DNA from: Orychophragmus violaceus
Taxonomy: Eukaryota; Streptophyta; Magnoliopsida; Brassicales; Brassicaceae
DNA: 64,000 nt
Assembly: GCA_030180135.1 (NCBI GenBank)
Contig: CM058238.1
Coordinates: 878,461 to 942,460 of the forward strand
Direction: 5' to 3'
Each line of letters opens with the position of its first letter. The first letter of the stretch is position 1. Below the pieces are notes generated by a model. It saw only the letters and a list, made by a program, of their open reading frames with translations. It was not told the origin of the DNA and made no database searches. This document shows positions 38,824 to 51,474 of the stretch, piece after piece. Both the position numbers and the translations under genes were made by a program.

Positions 38824-39360
38824 TAGCTCCTCTGCTTCGTTATTGTGTATTAAGAAAAAAACAAAAATTGGATTTTTGTTGCTTCAGAATTTTTCGCTTG
38901 TCTTAATTTGGTTGTAATGTTATGTTGTATACATATCATATAGGACCATAGCTACAAACCGAATCCGGTTTGTGTAATTTGATGCGGAATCATTAAAAAG
39001 TTCGTCGGTTTGATATGGTTAAATCTCCTTAACCAGATTTCCTTGCGTGGCTGACACATTGATGCTGCCACTGGCTGGGATGGCGGCACATGCACCGCCG
39101 CAAAAAGCTATAGATAAGCCACCGGAGGTCTATTGGGCCTGAATCATGTCTGCACTCATTATTGGGCTGATAGTGAAACAAATATAATCTTTTATTGGGC
39201 CTGAGATTTTAAGAAGACACTTCGTTCCGTTTTATATTTTAGCGTACTTACTTCATGCCGTTTACTATAGTCTTTAATATATTCGCTGTTGCAAACTTTT
39301 GTCCCAACGCAGAAAAATTCTCTCTCGAATAATTGCTGCGTCCCTTTGGCGTTTGAAGAG
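38824..39360. other. EIN2 3' UTR and IDH5 promoter
   Basis: A short tandem intergenic region. No separate gene or clear TATA box is seen. Confidence 0.45.
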
Positions 39361-41062
39361 ATGACCATGGCAGCAAACTTCGCCAGACGGCTGATCGGAA
39401 GCCGATCGAGCCAGATCCTCGGGACTGTGAACTCTAGCTCAGGTTCAGCCACTTCCGTCGCTAGGGCTTTCTGCTCATCCACCACTCCAATCACCGCAAC
39501 CTTATTCCCTGGCGATGGGATCGGTCCTGAGATCGCTGAATCCGTCAAAAAGGTTTCTCATCCTAATCTGTTTTCTAACGAAATTTACGATTTGTGGGAA
39601 TTCGGCGAATTGATAGTCATTTTCGTTGATAATTTATGCACATTTGTGGTGATCCAGGTGTTTACAACGGCTGGTGTGCCAATTGATTGGGAAGAACACT
39701 ATGTTGGCACTGAGATAGATCCTAGAACACAGAGTTTCTTGACCTGGGAAAGTCTCGAATCTGTGCGTAGAAACAAAGTTGGTTTGAAAGGGCCAATGGC
39801 GACTCCTATCGGGAAAGGTCACCGTTCTTTGAACCTGACTCTTAGGAAAGAGCTGAACTTATATGCCAATGTTAGACCTTGCTACAGTCTTCCTGGTTAC
39901 AAGACTCGTTACGATGATGTTAATCTCATCACCATCAGAGAAAACACTGAAGGAGAATACAGTGGGCTCGAACATCAGGTTAAGTTTGTTTTGTCTATCG
40001 ACCAAACCATTTCAGCTTAGTTCTTCTAAGAAATGTTTTCTGATATACTTGTTTTGTTTTTCGTTTTGACTCATAATAGGTTGTCAGAGGTGTGGTGGAA
40101 AGTCTTAAAATCATTACCCGTCAGGCGAGTTTGAGAGTTGCAGAGTATGCGTTTCACTATGCTAAGACTCATGGAAGAGAAAGAGTTTCCGCAATTCACA
40201 AAGCTAACATTATGCAGAAAACTGATGGTCTTTTCCTCAAGGTCTGTCCATTTCATAACCCCAGATTGCATTCAATACCCTTTGTTCTGAGACAATGTTT
40301 CATTTTCCTTTCAGTGTTGTCGTGAGGTTGCTGAGAAGTATCCTGAGATAACTTACGAGGAGGTTGTTATCGACAACTGCTGTATGATGGTAAGCCACGA
40401 CACAAACCACCACGCGGGAATATACTTGTTTTGTGTGGAATATGTGAATGATAATCTTGAGATGTCTGCAGCTTGTGAAAAACCCAGCACTGTTTGATGT
40501 CTTGGTGATGCCAAACCTTTACGGTGACATTATCAGCGACTTGTGTGCTGGATTGGTTGGAGGACTAGGATTGACTCCAAGGTGAAACATTTGTTCCTTC
40601 ATCTTGAATAGTATTTATTTAGTATGATTATGAGCTAAATCAACTTAAAGGCTTTTCTTTATCTTTGATGCAGTTGTAATATCGGGGAAGATGGTGTAGC
40701 CCTTGCTGAAGCAGTTCACGGTTCTGCACCTGATATCGCTGGAAAGGTAAACAATTTATATATCATCTCATCCTCAGATATTATCACTACTACAAAGCAA
40801 GTAGACTTCCATCATCAACTCTTGTCGTAAGAAAGCTGATCCAGTTGTCGTTGTTGATATGGTGATGTAGAATTTGGCGAACCCAACAGCTTTGCTTCTG
40901 AGTGGAGTGATGATGTTGCGTCACCTGAAGCTCAACGAACAAGCAGAACAGATCCACAAGGCAATCATCAACACGATAGCTGAGGGCAAATACAGAACCG
41001 CTGATCTTGGAGGTACTTCGACCACCACGGAATTCACAAAGGCAATCTGTGACCATCTCTGA
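39361..41062 (+). CDS. IDH5: NAD-dependent isocitrate dehydrogenase catalytic subunit, IDH5-like
   Basis: Mitochondrial IDH converts isocitrate and NAD+ to 2-oxoglutarate, CO2 and NADH in the TCA cycle, as an octamer of catalytic and regulatory subunits. Seven exons give 374 residues, the Arabidopsis length: 39361-39552, 39658-39978, 40080-40241, 40315-40389, 40472-40581, 40674-40746 and 40871-41062. The N-terminus MTMAANFARRLIGSRSS is a mitochondrial presequence. The mature part begins ATLFPGDGIGPEIAESVKK. Visible sites are the substrate-binding block TIRENTEGEYSGLEH, the catalytic Tyr/Lys regions (HKANIMQKTDG) and the family signature NLYGDIISDLCAGLVGGLGL. The N-terminus extended upstream to 39289 is in frame, but the presequence match favours 39361. 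Orthologue of AT5G03290. Confidence 0.96.
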
Positions 41063-41591
41063 ACTGCATCGTAAAATCTCGATTCTTTTTTATAGAATCT
41101 TGATTTTTGGGGGCTTTTTAGCCTCTTAAAATTCTTCTTGTTTTCTTACGACTAGAATAAAATGACATTGGCTTCTCTCTTGATGAAGTTTTATTACCTT
41201 TGCAAGTTCCTTGTGTTCTGCCTTTACAACGTGTTTTTAAATTCTCTCTGCCGTAAGGCAAAAGATTCATAACACAAAATCCATGACAAGAGTTTTGTTT
41301 TCTTGCTTGAATTGTTTGTTCTTCACATCAATTGATCACTATACTTTGTCGTCACATGAAAAATATTGAAAATATTTAGTTTCCAAAATATTGCAACCTT
41401 CACATAACTTTGGAGAAAGATATAAAATACTGGTTGGTAAATAAAATTAAGTACAATATTTTTTTTATAAAAAATCAGATTTGTGAAAAAAAAAAACGAA
41501 TGATAAAATTCAGTGAAATGGCATAATTATTCGGCCCGCAAAAAGAAACAGAGGCTACAATTTTTTATAAAAAAGTCTACCGACAAAATAA
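41063..41591. other. IDH5 3' UTR and AT-rich spacer
   Basis: Contains the likely IDH5 3' UTR (AATAAAATGA near 41156). Nothing else is seen up to the Copia insertion. Confidence 0.4.
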
Positions 41592-41596
41592 ACATT

Positions 41597-41777
41597 TATT
41601 GAAAACAGGAGAAAAAGATGAAAGTGTTGTGTATTATTCTATTGATAATAAGGAGTATATATATATAGGAATACAACTTGGAGAACAAGTATAACTTGGA
41701 GAACAAATATAACTTGGAGAACAAATATAACTTAGAACATGGGCCTATAATGGGCATCCACTAAATCATACATAACA
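41597..41777 (-). repeat. 3' LTR of the decayed Copia element (181 bp)
   Basis: Matches 45715-45911 except at its outer end. It carries about four tandem copies of a 17-bp unit (TATAACTTGGAGAACAA and variants), against about three in the partner. Confidence 0.75.
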
Positions 41778-44700
41778 CTCCCCTTGGATGTCCATTATAT
41801 AAAAATATTACTAAAGCGCTTAAGATGATGCCTCATTAAAAACCTTACCAGGAAAATCCAATGGAAAAAACCATGGTTAAGGGAAAAAGAGTGCAGCGCG
41901 CATTTACCCCTTGATGAGAATATAACTTGAGTCTTTGAGATGAACCATGTGACTAACTCCTTAAAAACGATCGGTCGAAGCGCCATAGTAGATGTTTGTC
42001 GATATTAGGTCTTCCAAGACAGTTAGTACATGTCCCACGAAGACTTTGGAAGATTGATAGATCTTCATCATTTGAGTGATAACATTCCACTTTAGGTGTC
42101 TATCATTTGTGTGTTATTTGGTGCCTCGTTAAAACCTTGACATGGAAAAACTCAATGGGATAAAAACCATGATAAGGAAAAAGAGTACAACCACACATCA
42201 TCATATTTCTCCCCCTGGAAGCATCATCTCCAAGATATGCATTCCAACCATATATTATCTTTTGGGAATTACTATAACCTTATTGAATAACTCAATTGAT
42301 TATCATATGATCTCTTAGATCATTGGACTTTTGGTTCATGTCATCCTTTTCACATAAAAGGTCATTCATTCCTTATCATACAATCTTCCAATACTTGTAC
42401 ATAAGTTACTCATTCTCTTCTTATAAAAGTTACTAGTATGACTATCCTCCATGTCATACGAAATCACATCTTTCAATCATGAAAGAGATCAATAAATTTC
42501 TCAATGTCATTTGATATATGATGCAATAATTTTCTCGAGAACTAGCATTTTCTGCTTCTTGTTGCCCAAATCCTTTTGGGACTTTCATACAAATGACATT
42601 GTCCAGTGGCTCTTAATGTGTTTCTTGTTGCCATAATAAGAAACTTGAAAGTAGTTGCTTCCACCACATGATCATAGTTTCTTTACAATCCATTCTATTT
42701 CTTTGTGAGAACCCTTGTGCTAATACTGTTTTGCACCTAACAATTTCATCTCATCAATTCTTTCACATAAAGACCTCTTCATATTTCTCGCATAAAAACT
42801 TATTTATGCGCCACTGGTATTACATCATTAGGTGTACGGACTACTGGTCCGAATACTCTTCTCTTTCCAAGATATTTTAACTCCGCATCTATTGTTTCTT
42901 TCCCTTTTGGCCAATCATTACTTTGTGTACACTTTTCAATAGATGACTTGTTATCCTCATTCTCATCAAATGCTACATTTCATGCATAAATCTTAACGAC
43001 GTCGATTTGATATCGGTTCCATATTATTCAAGACATGACATAGCTATTTGAGATTTTCATATTCTCAGGTACCTGAATTTCTTTCTTGTCATGTTTATCA
43101 TCTCTTCTCGAGATCCTTAATATTTCATTCCTCGGTACTGCCATTCTCATTCATGCTCCTTTTCTTTTTCGAGGATTCTTATCTTTGGAACCAATAGGTC
43201 TATCACGCTTCAAGCGCTCTTTAGACTCACTAGCAGTTTGATACTGTCATTCTGGGACATCCAATTTAACTGGAGCATTTACAGCTGGTAAGTGACTTTG
43301 TCACTCTATTAGGGTCAGTTGAAGCATCTGACAACAAATTGCTTAACCAATCTACTTGAATTATCTTTCGTACATTCATTTGGACTTCTATTCACGCTCT
43401 TTAGTACGAGGATCATAGATAATTCATTTCTTTTCCAGCTGTTTATTTTCTCTCCCTAAAGTTGGATAAATTGACTCATTTAAAGAGTCTAATCATCAAT
43501 GGAGAATCATATCCAACATATATTTATAACCTCCTTTGAGGTCCCATCTTTTGTATTATCTTTTGTATTGTGGTGGAGCAACTTATCCAACTTCTCTAGA
43601 TGAGGATTTATGGTTCCTGACCCAAAACCAATTTGATTGGGAGAGCTATTTTACTCTTTGGCTATATGCGAATCAATGCTGCTCAGTTTCACCAGTATTA
43701 CCAATTAGTCTCGCACACTTTAAGTTGCGGATTTATGACAAGGATACATACATACGACAATCTTATCGATGTGTTAATATATAAACATATGGTGGATGAT
43801 CAGTCCACCATTGGGTGATCAAGCACACAAACCTTTCCTTGTATACTTTCCATAAATTAAATAGATTCCAAATCTATTTTGGCTGGTGAAATCGTTTTAT
43901 CATATTGCCTTGTGAGCAAGCAGCATATAGCAGATCATTCGTAAGAATCTCTGGTTCTTCAACGAATGTCGCATCATTACAAAACCGGGATGGCATAACC
44001 GGTTTGCCAAAAATTAAACTTTCAGTAAACTTCTGGTTTACTATAACATTTATCTCCATTTTAATAATCTGTGTGTAGTATTGTAGTACAACTCAATAGA
44101 TAATGCATGTATTTTCTCCAAAATACATTTATTGCCTCGGGTATTACTTCTGTTGAAGGCATTCAACATTTCCCTTATTGTCTCAACATGACTAAATTTA
44201 AAATCACTTTGGATTTCTTTATAAATGATTCATCAAGTCTATTTTCAGTGTGAACATAATCTTCAGGATGTTCCACTTAGTACTTAGAATGGATGTGGGA
44301 TTCTCTAGTTCTCCCCCTCGAGATAGTAACACTCCAGGTTCATCTATCTCGAATTGAATCCCACGAAATCAACAACATACCCAACTTAGGTCATGTGTAT
44401 CTTAGATTCTTTTGACCTTTGAGACTTGGGAAAATATAACGCATTAATGATTTCAAATTGCGTTTCCATAGGCAATTCGCTCTTCTAGAGCTGTCAATAA
44501 TCTTTATAAAACCTGACATTGTACTCACACAAATTTCTTTCATCATCACATATTGCTACCATCATTATTTTCTCACTTCTGGTGAGGATATGATTTCTTG
44601 AAAGAAACTCATCGGGGCTCGACCTTGACCATATCCATATTCATATCCATATCCACATTTACGTCTACAACTACTTCTATAGCCACTCCTCAGACATTGT

Positions 44701-45714
44701 TTTTATTGTGGTACTTTTCTTTCTCAATATATGATGTACATTCGCTTTAGAGAATATACTATAATAAAGTAGACGTTGTTCATTTTTCAGTACCTCTTTC
44801 TTTTGCTCAGTGACAATGAGACAAAATATAAACTCATATTACTTCTTAAACACTTTTCATGATATTGTGTCTACAGAACAACAATATTTGTATGAAAGAT
44901 AGAGCATGTCTTATATAACATCTCTATATGAGTACTTATTCACAGACTTAAAGTCTTATAATCTTAGATTAACCGATAAAGATGAGTTTATGACTATATC
45001 ACATTCTGGTGATCATATATTTCTTTCGCATTTAATGTTTCAAAGAACATGTGGATATTTTACGTCAAGCCACCAATATCCAAAACCTCATGAAATTTGA
45101 TGGCAAAACAATATGATCATGAACTTTAAACTTATAATCAAACTACACATGCTACGAGATATTTGTTTGGAGTTGATATGCAAGTTAGCAAAAAGGAAAA
45201 ATAGAAACTTAAATATTTTCCTTAAAACAAAAGGGAATATATTGATATTTAAGAATATAAACTTAAATATTTTCCTTAAATCAGAATCTAAAATTCCGGA
45301 AACACAATGAAACAAAATCTTTTACTTATAAGAAACATTAAAACATGTTGTATGAAACATTAGAACAATGAAATAATCAAATCAAAAAGATATAACAATT
45401 CGAAGTTATTGAACACAAGCAAAAATATAGAATTGAGTCCATTAAGATAAACCATGAATCGATAATAAACATGGTTTAAATACATGATTAAATCATGACA
45501 AATATCAATAAATTGTCATTCTAGATAAGTATCGACAATCATCTCTATTATGAATAAGATCAGAGATTATAATCGTGAAGGCATAGCCTATCATAACGAT
45601 ATTCAGAGAAGACATCATTTATCATCCCAGAATAAGACATAAAATAAACATAAACTAAACATAAACTAAATCTCACCTTTTCGGTGTAAGAAAATAGAAA
45701 AAGAGAGACTATCG

Positions 45715-45911
45715 TGTTGATAACGTATTGTAAACAAGAGAAAAAGATGAAAGTGTTGTGTATTATTCCATTGATAATAAGGAGTATATATATATGAATA
45801 CAACTTGGAGAACAAGTATAACTTGGAGAACAAATATAACTTAGGGAACAAGTAAATCTAGAACATTGGTTAATGGGTCTATAATGGGCATCCACTAAAT
45901 TATAAATAACA
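45715..45911 (-). repeat. 5' LTR of the decayed Copia element (197 bp)
   Basis: In the plus reading it starts TGTTGATAACG and ends AATAACA, giving TG...CA ends on the minus strand. It stops only about 190 bp before the ADK2 start codon. Confidence 0.75.
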
Positions 45912-46101
45912 ACATTAACGATATTATATATTTTTTAAAACCTAAAAAAGGAGAATATGTCGTTGGTGTACCAACTTCCCTTGAGCTCTTTGATTATAAA
46001 CTGACGGCCATCACTCACCACTAAACTTGCCTCTCCACCAATAATAATAAAAAGCAGATCTGAATCCAAACCTCTCTCATCTCTCTCTTCTCCGATTCAT
46101 C

Positions 46102-48591
46102 ATGGCTTCCTCTAACTACGACGGAATCCTTCTCGGAATGGGCAACCCACTCCTCGATATCTCTGCCGTCGTCGACGAGGAATTTCTCACCAAGTAAGAA
46201 GATCTCTATTTTATCTTCTTTTTGGTTGTAGTATTGTCGCACTCCATTCTGGGCGTTTCTTCTGAATATAGATTGATTGTTTGAATCTTCTCCGGTGCCG
46301 TTAGCTCTAAGATTTGTGTTTTTGTTTTGGTTTTCGTTTTCTCATTTATGTTTTCGTGACCAGATACGACGTCAAGTTGAACAATGCGATTCTCGCGGAG
46401 GAAAAACATTTGCCCATGTAAGGATTTCTTTTGCTCTGCCTTTGGTATTTGAATTTAAACCTTTGTTTTCCTGCAATAGAATCGTTACAAGTCCTCTATC
46501 TCTATCCAACTTTGATTTGGTTTGGTGAGTCAATTTTAATGGATTCTGAAGGGAAATGCAAGGATATTGATAATGTTTTATATCGATGGGTTAGATTAGG
46601 TATTGTAATCAATAATGTTTATCATGTTATATATATTGACAAGCCTGGACGGTTTCGGAATTCAAAAGGATATCTCATTTCTCTTTGTTTTTATCTTTTA
46701 TGACAACCTTTTGACATTCTTGAGTTCTACTTTGTTGTTAGACTAGACACATAGTTGATGGGTTATTAAAAATGAATTCACTTGCTGTGTTTTGTTTTAG
46801 GTATGATGAGATGAGTAGCAAGTTCAATGTTGAATACATTGCCGGAGGTAATTCATCTTTTTTTGCTGTTTGAAGATCATGTAACCCACTAATTGTGTTG
46901 ACAAGATTATGATATCTTCATGATTCAATCCTTTTTCAGGTGCTACTCAGAACTCAATCAAAGTGGCTCAGGTAGATTCTTTTGCCTTCTTATTCATTTT
47001 TTTCTGAAGTAAAAAGTATGAATGACTGCTAACTAAAGGGTGTTCTTTTTTTTTTTACTTGGTGCTTGTAGTGGATGCTTCAAATTCCTGGGGCTACCAG
47101 TTACATGGGATCCATCGGAAAGGACAAATACGGAGAGGCCATGAAGAAGGATGCTACAGCAGCTGGTGTCAATGTAAGCTCCTGATCTTCCCTGGTTTCA
47201 TGTTTGTTTTATTTGACTCCATGTACAGATGGTCTTCAGTTTGTCGTTCAGGACAGTATCAAGTTATTGTTGAAACTGAATTCAGAATTTGTAATCAGGG
47301 TGTATTAACATATGCCTTTTTGTATCAGGTTCACTATTATGAAGATGAGTCAGCACCTACTGGAACTTGCGGTGTCTGTGTTGTTGGTGGAGAAAGGTCA
47401 CTTATTGCAAATCTTTCAGCTGCAAACTGCTATAAGGTTGAGCACCTTAAGAAACCTGAAAACTGGGCATTGGGTAAAATTCATTTCCTATTGTAGCATC
47501 CTTTTAACAGATCTGTTTTTATTTCTTCATGAGCTGATATATCTGTGATCAAATATGTTTTGGGCAGTTGAGAAGGCCAAATTTTACTACATTGCTGGGT
47601 TCTTCCTCACGGTATCCCCTGAATCCATTCAGTTGGTATCTGAGCACGCTGCTGCAAACAACAAGGTATAAGACGTTTGGTCCTCCATTCCACGAAACCC
47701 TGTTGCAGCAGAATCTTTTACTTCTTTAAAAGTGCTTCTTGTATTAACATCCTCAATATGTTCACCAATCCTTCAGGTGTTCACAATGAACCTCTCTGCT
47801 CCATTCATCTGTGAATTCTTCAAAGATGTGCAGGAGAAGTTCTTGCCGTAAGAAATCCCTAATCTCTTACATATTTTCTGATTGTGTGAATGGACTTAAA
47901 AGCACTCAGCATTGCTCGAACAGGTACATGGACTTTGTTTTTGGCAATGAGACAGAGGCAAGAACCTTCTCAAGGGTTCATGGCTGGGAGGTACCATATC
48001 TCGTCCACGATTTATATTCAACAAGCTGCTCTGTTTTGTATAAAAGAGAATAATTAACCTGTTCACATGTTTATATGTATATAGACCGAAGATGTGGAGC
48101 AAATAGCCATAAAGATTTCACAGCTTCCCAAGGCCACAGGAACATACAAGAGGACCACAGTGATTACACAGGGAGCAGACCCAGTTGTTGTTGCTGAAGA
48201 TGGAAAGGTGACGAAATACCCTGTGATCCCTCTCTCAAAGGAGAAGCTTGTTGACACCAACGGCGCAGGTACTCATTTTGATAACCAAACCTCTTACTTT
48301 ACTAGGTAGAAACTGACATGATCATAGAGTAAGCTGATCCTTATCATTTAAATCAATTCGTTTTCTCAGTGGTGATACAAAACATTTGCCTTTCAGTGTC
48401 ATATGTGTAGAACAAATATTGATGAATATCAGTTGACATCTCTCGCAGGTGATGCATTTGTGGGAGGATTCATGTCACAGTTGGTGAAAGAGAAGTCGAT
48501 TGAGGAGTGCGTGAAGGCCGGTTGCTACGCTTCAAACGTGGTGATCCAAAGATCTGGCTGCACTTATCCTGAGAAGCCCGACTTCAACTAA
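46102..48591 (+). CDS. ADK2: Adenosine kinase, ADK2-like
   Basis: ADK phosphorylates adenosine to AMP, clearing the by-product of the S-adenosylmethionine cycle, and also converts cytokinin ribosides to nucleotides. Eleven exons give 344 residues (46102-46193, 46364-46417, 46801-46847, 46940-46971, 47072-47173, 47329-47473, 47568-47665, 47777-47847, 47924-47990, 48085-48268, 48449-48591), all GT-AG with consistent phases. It is a PfkB-family sugar kinase. The N-terminal MGNPLLDISAVVDEEFL and GSIGKDKYGEAM blocks line the substrate site. The C-terminal PfkB signature DTNGAGDAFVGGF holds the catalytic Asp and anion hole. Start MASSNYDGILLGMGNP matches the plant family. The length is within one residue of Arabidopsis ADK2 (AT5G03300). 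A Copia LTR ends about 190 bp upstream, so part of the native promoter may have been displaced. Confidence 0.96.
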
Positions 48592-49204
48592 ATTAATATT
48601 GGGCCATCCTCAGTTTTGTGATATTTTCCAAATAAAAACAAAGTATTTGATTCATCAAACTCTCCACGATTATTGCCTCAGTGTCCTTATTTGTTTTTTT
48701 TTTGTTGTTGTTTATCACCCATTTATTACCATAATCATAAGTTGAGAAAATCATATCTTAATTTAAAGTATAATTTGATATCATTATTACTACATAAAAG
48801 TTGAGTTCTTCAACTTATGCTATATCCTCTGTGTGCCCAAAATTCTCGTGCCGATTACTTAGTGAAGGAAATCTGGTCTCGCGGTTTGTTATTTTTTCAT
48901 ATAAGCCAATCTCGGGGTTTGTTACTCTCACATATAAATCAGATTGTCTCGACTAAAAAAAAATTTGGAGTCTTCTTTTCGGCGGATTAAACTTGGCTTA
49001 AACAAAATGGATCGACCACAAAAAAAAAAAAAGAGATGAAAGGCTTATATATCAACTACTAACTAAAAATGGCTCATGTTACAACAATCTTACAATTAAT
49101 TCTACATATATCTCAAAAGAGCAGACTTATATTAGCCAAAAAAAAACTAAACCTTAAGAACCCGCTTCCTGAATTAGAGACGGTCCTCAATATCAAGATC
49201 AAGA
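48592..49204. other. Convergent 3' regions of ADK2 and the SAUR gene
   Basis: Only 3' UTR and AT-rich spacer are seen. Confidence 0.45.
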
Positions 49205-49528
49205 CTAACGTGGAGAAGCGCAACGGATGACCTCGAGGAAGAGAGTTTCGTCGCAAGGGATACAGAGCTTAGAATCTCCGGAAGTGAAATCATCATAAGC
49301 TTCGTCTTTCGATTGATCAAGCAAAGCCCTGATGACGGGATCGTGAAGCAACGTGATCTTGATGACGAACCTCTTGTAACTCTCCTCTTCTTTACCTACG
49401 TACACCACTAGGTGTCCCTTTGGTACGTCATGTGGTATATGAGTTTTCTCTCCTGCGGTGGCTCGGTGTTTGGCTACTCTGCTAGACATTTGCTTCCATG
49501 CCTTTGTGAGCTTGCTTTTCTTCATCAT
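49205..49528 (-). CDS. SAUR-family small auxin-up protein, AT5G03310-like
   Basis: SAUR proteins are short auxin-induced proteins; many activate plasma-membrane H+-ATPases by inhibiting PP2C.D phosphatases and so promote cell expansion. This intronless gene encodes about 107 residues from MMKKSKLTKAWKQM. The SAUR core is DVPKGHLVVYVGKEEESYKRFVI followed by LLHDPVIRALLDQSKDEAYDDF and a LCIPCDETLFLEVIRC tail. The upstream in-frame ATG at 49636 lies in the TATA-like run, so the start at 49528 (or the next Met at 49525) is preferred. The segment KITLLHDPVIRALL departs from the usual PLSYLNHPLFQELLD consensus, which may mark a divergent subgroup. The position after ADK2 matches AT5G03310. Confidence 0.88.
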   Translation of the reverse strand: MMKKSKLTKAWKQMSSRVAKHRATAGEKTHIPHDVPKGHLVVYVGKEEESYKRFVIKITLLHDPVIRALLDQSKDEAYDDFTSGDSKLCIPCDETLFLEVIRCASPR

Positions 49529-49623
49529 GATTATGAGAGAGAGAGATGAGAGATGAGAGAGAGAGACGTTTTTGATGGGGTTTGTGTGAGATGAAATGTA
49601 GGGAGGTACTAGTGTCGTACATG

Positions 49624-49632
49624 TATATATAT
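49624..49632 (-). promoter_or_regulatory. TATA box of the SAUR gene
   Basis: TATATATAT on the minus strand lies about 100 bases before the chosen ATG and supports the shorter SAUR reading. Confidence 0.55.
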
Positions 49633-49639
49633 ACACAAA

Positions 49640-51300
49640 GTAACAAACATAAGTCCAATAATAATATGGTTAGTGATTTGTTGAGACAATGTCACGTATC
49701 TTTTGCAATAAAGTATGGCCAACAATGCATGGTATACATTAGTTTTTTTTTAATACGGTGGCAGTTCCGAGCATTATTTCCATGAATTCGTAATCAATCT
49801 TAACATATTTTATAACATCTCAGTTTGTGTGGTATAAAAGAATTGATTTAGCTACTTATGTCATCAAAATGTATTTATTTTTTCGGTCATTTGTCCGGTA
49901 AAAACTTGAGAGTTAAACGTGTTTGAACATAGAATAGTCAAAAAATGGGTAATCTATCGGAAAATGACTCACGGTATCGTACGAGTGAAGACAAAACACG
50001 TGGAAAACTCGTGTGATGATTACATGACAGTAAATCAAGTCTTTAAAGCCTCCAAAAAATAATAAACCGGCCGTCAGACAAAGGTGAACACACGATCCGA
50101 GTGAACGGGCATAGGGCCCACGGACGATGGCAATTAAACCCATAGTACAAGAAAATCAAAATCTTTTATATTACCATTAACTATCACATCCTTAATTAAA
50201 TTAGTTACTTTTTCATTATAAAACTAGAAGTTCCATTCAATATACTAACTAGTCTACCAACGTTAAGAGTTTTTTTCTTGAAAATAACATATAGTTGCTG
50301 GACTATCCGGCTTTCAATCAACCGGTAAGAATGTCATAAATTTTACAACAAAATATTCATTCTATCAATAAGTGATACATCACAAACTACTAAACTATAG
50401 CTTTTGGTAAGAAACAGATTTAAATCGTTCTTGAAACATTATTAATCATATGAAATTTAAAACTAGAAATCAAAACTATAATCCGTCATTTGTTTGTCCA
50501 TGCTGTACTTTGACATTCGGAATCGTACGAACATGCAACTTCTCTTCCCCGATGGACTTTCTCTTTAATAATTGCTTCATTTGATTTATTATTTTGTGTC
50601 TTTAATTATATCGGTATGGCACATTGGCACTCAGCTATTGGGCAACTAAAGATAATATATATATATCTGCCTTTGCCCATATATATACAAGATACACACA
50701 TGAGACCGTAAATGCTGTACACGCATCTCTCCATTTATACACAAGTATGCTTAGTGGTAAAATCACTTTAATTTGGTACCACTTTGATTAATATAGGTTA
50801 TTAGTCCAAATCAGATGCAGACTATGTATAAGCCAGTGTCAACTGATTTGAGTTGAAAGTTATGCCTACATATCAAGTTATTCATATAGTTTGTGTCATT
50901 TTATGTAGGAAACCTTTTATCAAAGTATTAAACAAATACCTAAATTTATGCAGAGAAACATTTTTGTTTTTATTATTCAACGGAGATGCATTTTTTAAAA
51001 AAGCTGTGAAAATAGCGGGTCCTACGGTTTGGTTAAATATAGAAGAAAGATAAGATCTAAAAAAGAGATGAAAAATGGGATAAGATTATTGAACAAAGTG
51101 CAGTTCCACTTATATACGTACGTACCATACATCGATATGTAACTCTCCTTCTTTATTAAGGCTGTTCATGTAATCATAGGAACATGTCGAATTCTAAGCT
51201 TATAAAGTGTTAAATTTGAAAGATATATAGATGTATACAGATTACAAAGAAAAGAATAATATAAATTGTAGTTAAACCGACTATATTGTGTTATATAATT
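49640..51300. other. AT-rich intergenic DNA, SAUR promoter side
   Basis: No gene is supported. Short ORFs here have no similarity. Confidence 0.35.
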
Positions 51301-51474
51301 CGAACGGCCAATTTGTTTTGCTGGATCTCATCATTATGATGTGTCACTGACGATTACCAAAATCAAAATACTGCTCAAATATCATCAAATATTAAATTGA
51401 TCAATTTATCTAATCCGAACCGATTTGTAATGCTGGATTTCACCATCGTGATGTGTCAGTGGTGATTACCAAAA
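51301..51474. repeat. Imperfect direct repeat, two units of about 60 bp
   Basis: Units at about 51307-51366 and 51420-51475 share AATTTGTTTTGCTGGAT/GATTTGTAATGCTGGAT, then CATCATTATGATGTGTCA versus CACCATCGTGATGTGTCA, then GATTACCAAAATC. Spacing is about 115 bp. Function unknown. Confidence 0.6.

Larger units (their letters stand above)
41592..45916 (-). mobile_element. Decayed Ty1/Copia LTR retrotransposon, minus orientation
   Basis: LTR-like repeats lie at 41597-41777 and 45715-45911, flanked by ACATT on each side (41592-41596, 45912-45916). Next to the left LTR is CTCCCCTTGG, the complement of a polypurine tract AAGGGGAG before TGTTATG, which sets the minus orientation. Pol fragments can be read on the minus strand, for example PIGSKDKNPRKRKG around 43155-43205, a block typical of Copia integrase/RT linkers. 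Other parts are broken by many stops. The LTRs differ in length and in copy number of a 17-bp unit, so the element is old. The left LTR lacks the terminal TGTTGATAACG seen in the right one. Confidence 0.8.

Noticed and set aside
49529..49636. Longer N-terminus for the SAUR gene
   Set aside because: The first ATG overlaps the TATA-like run and the added residues have no SAUR similarity.
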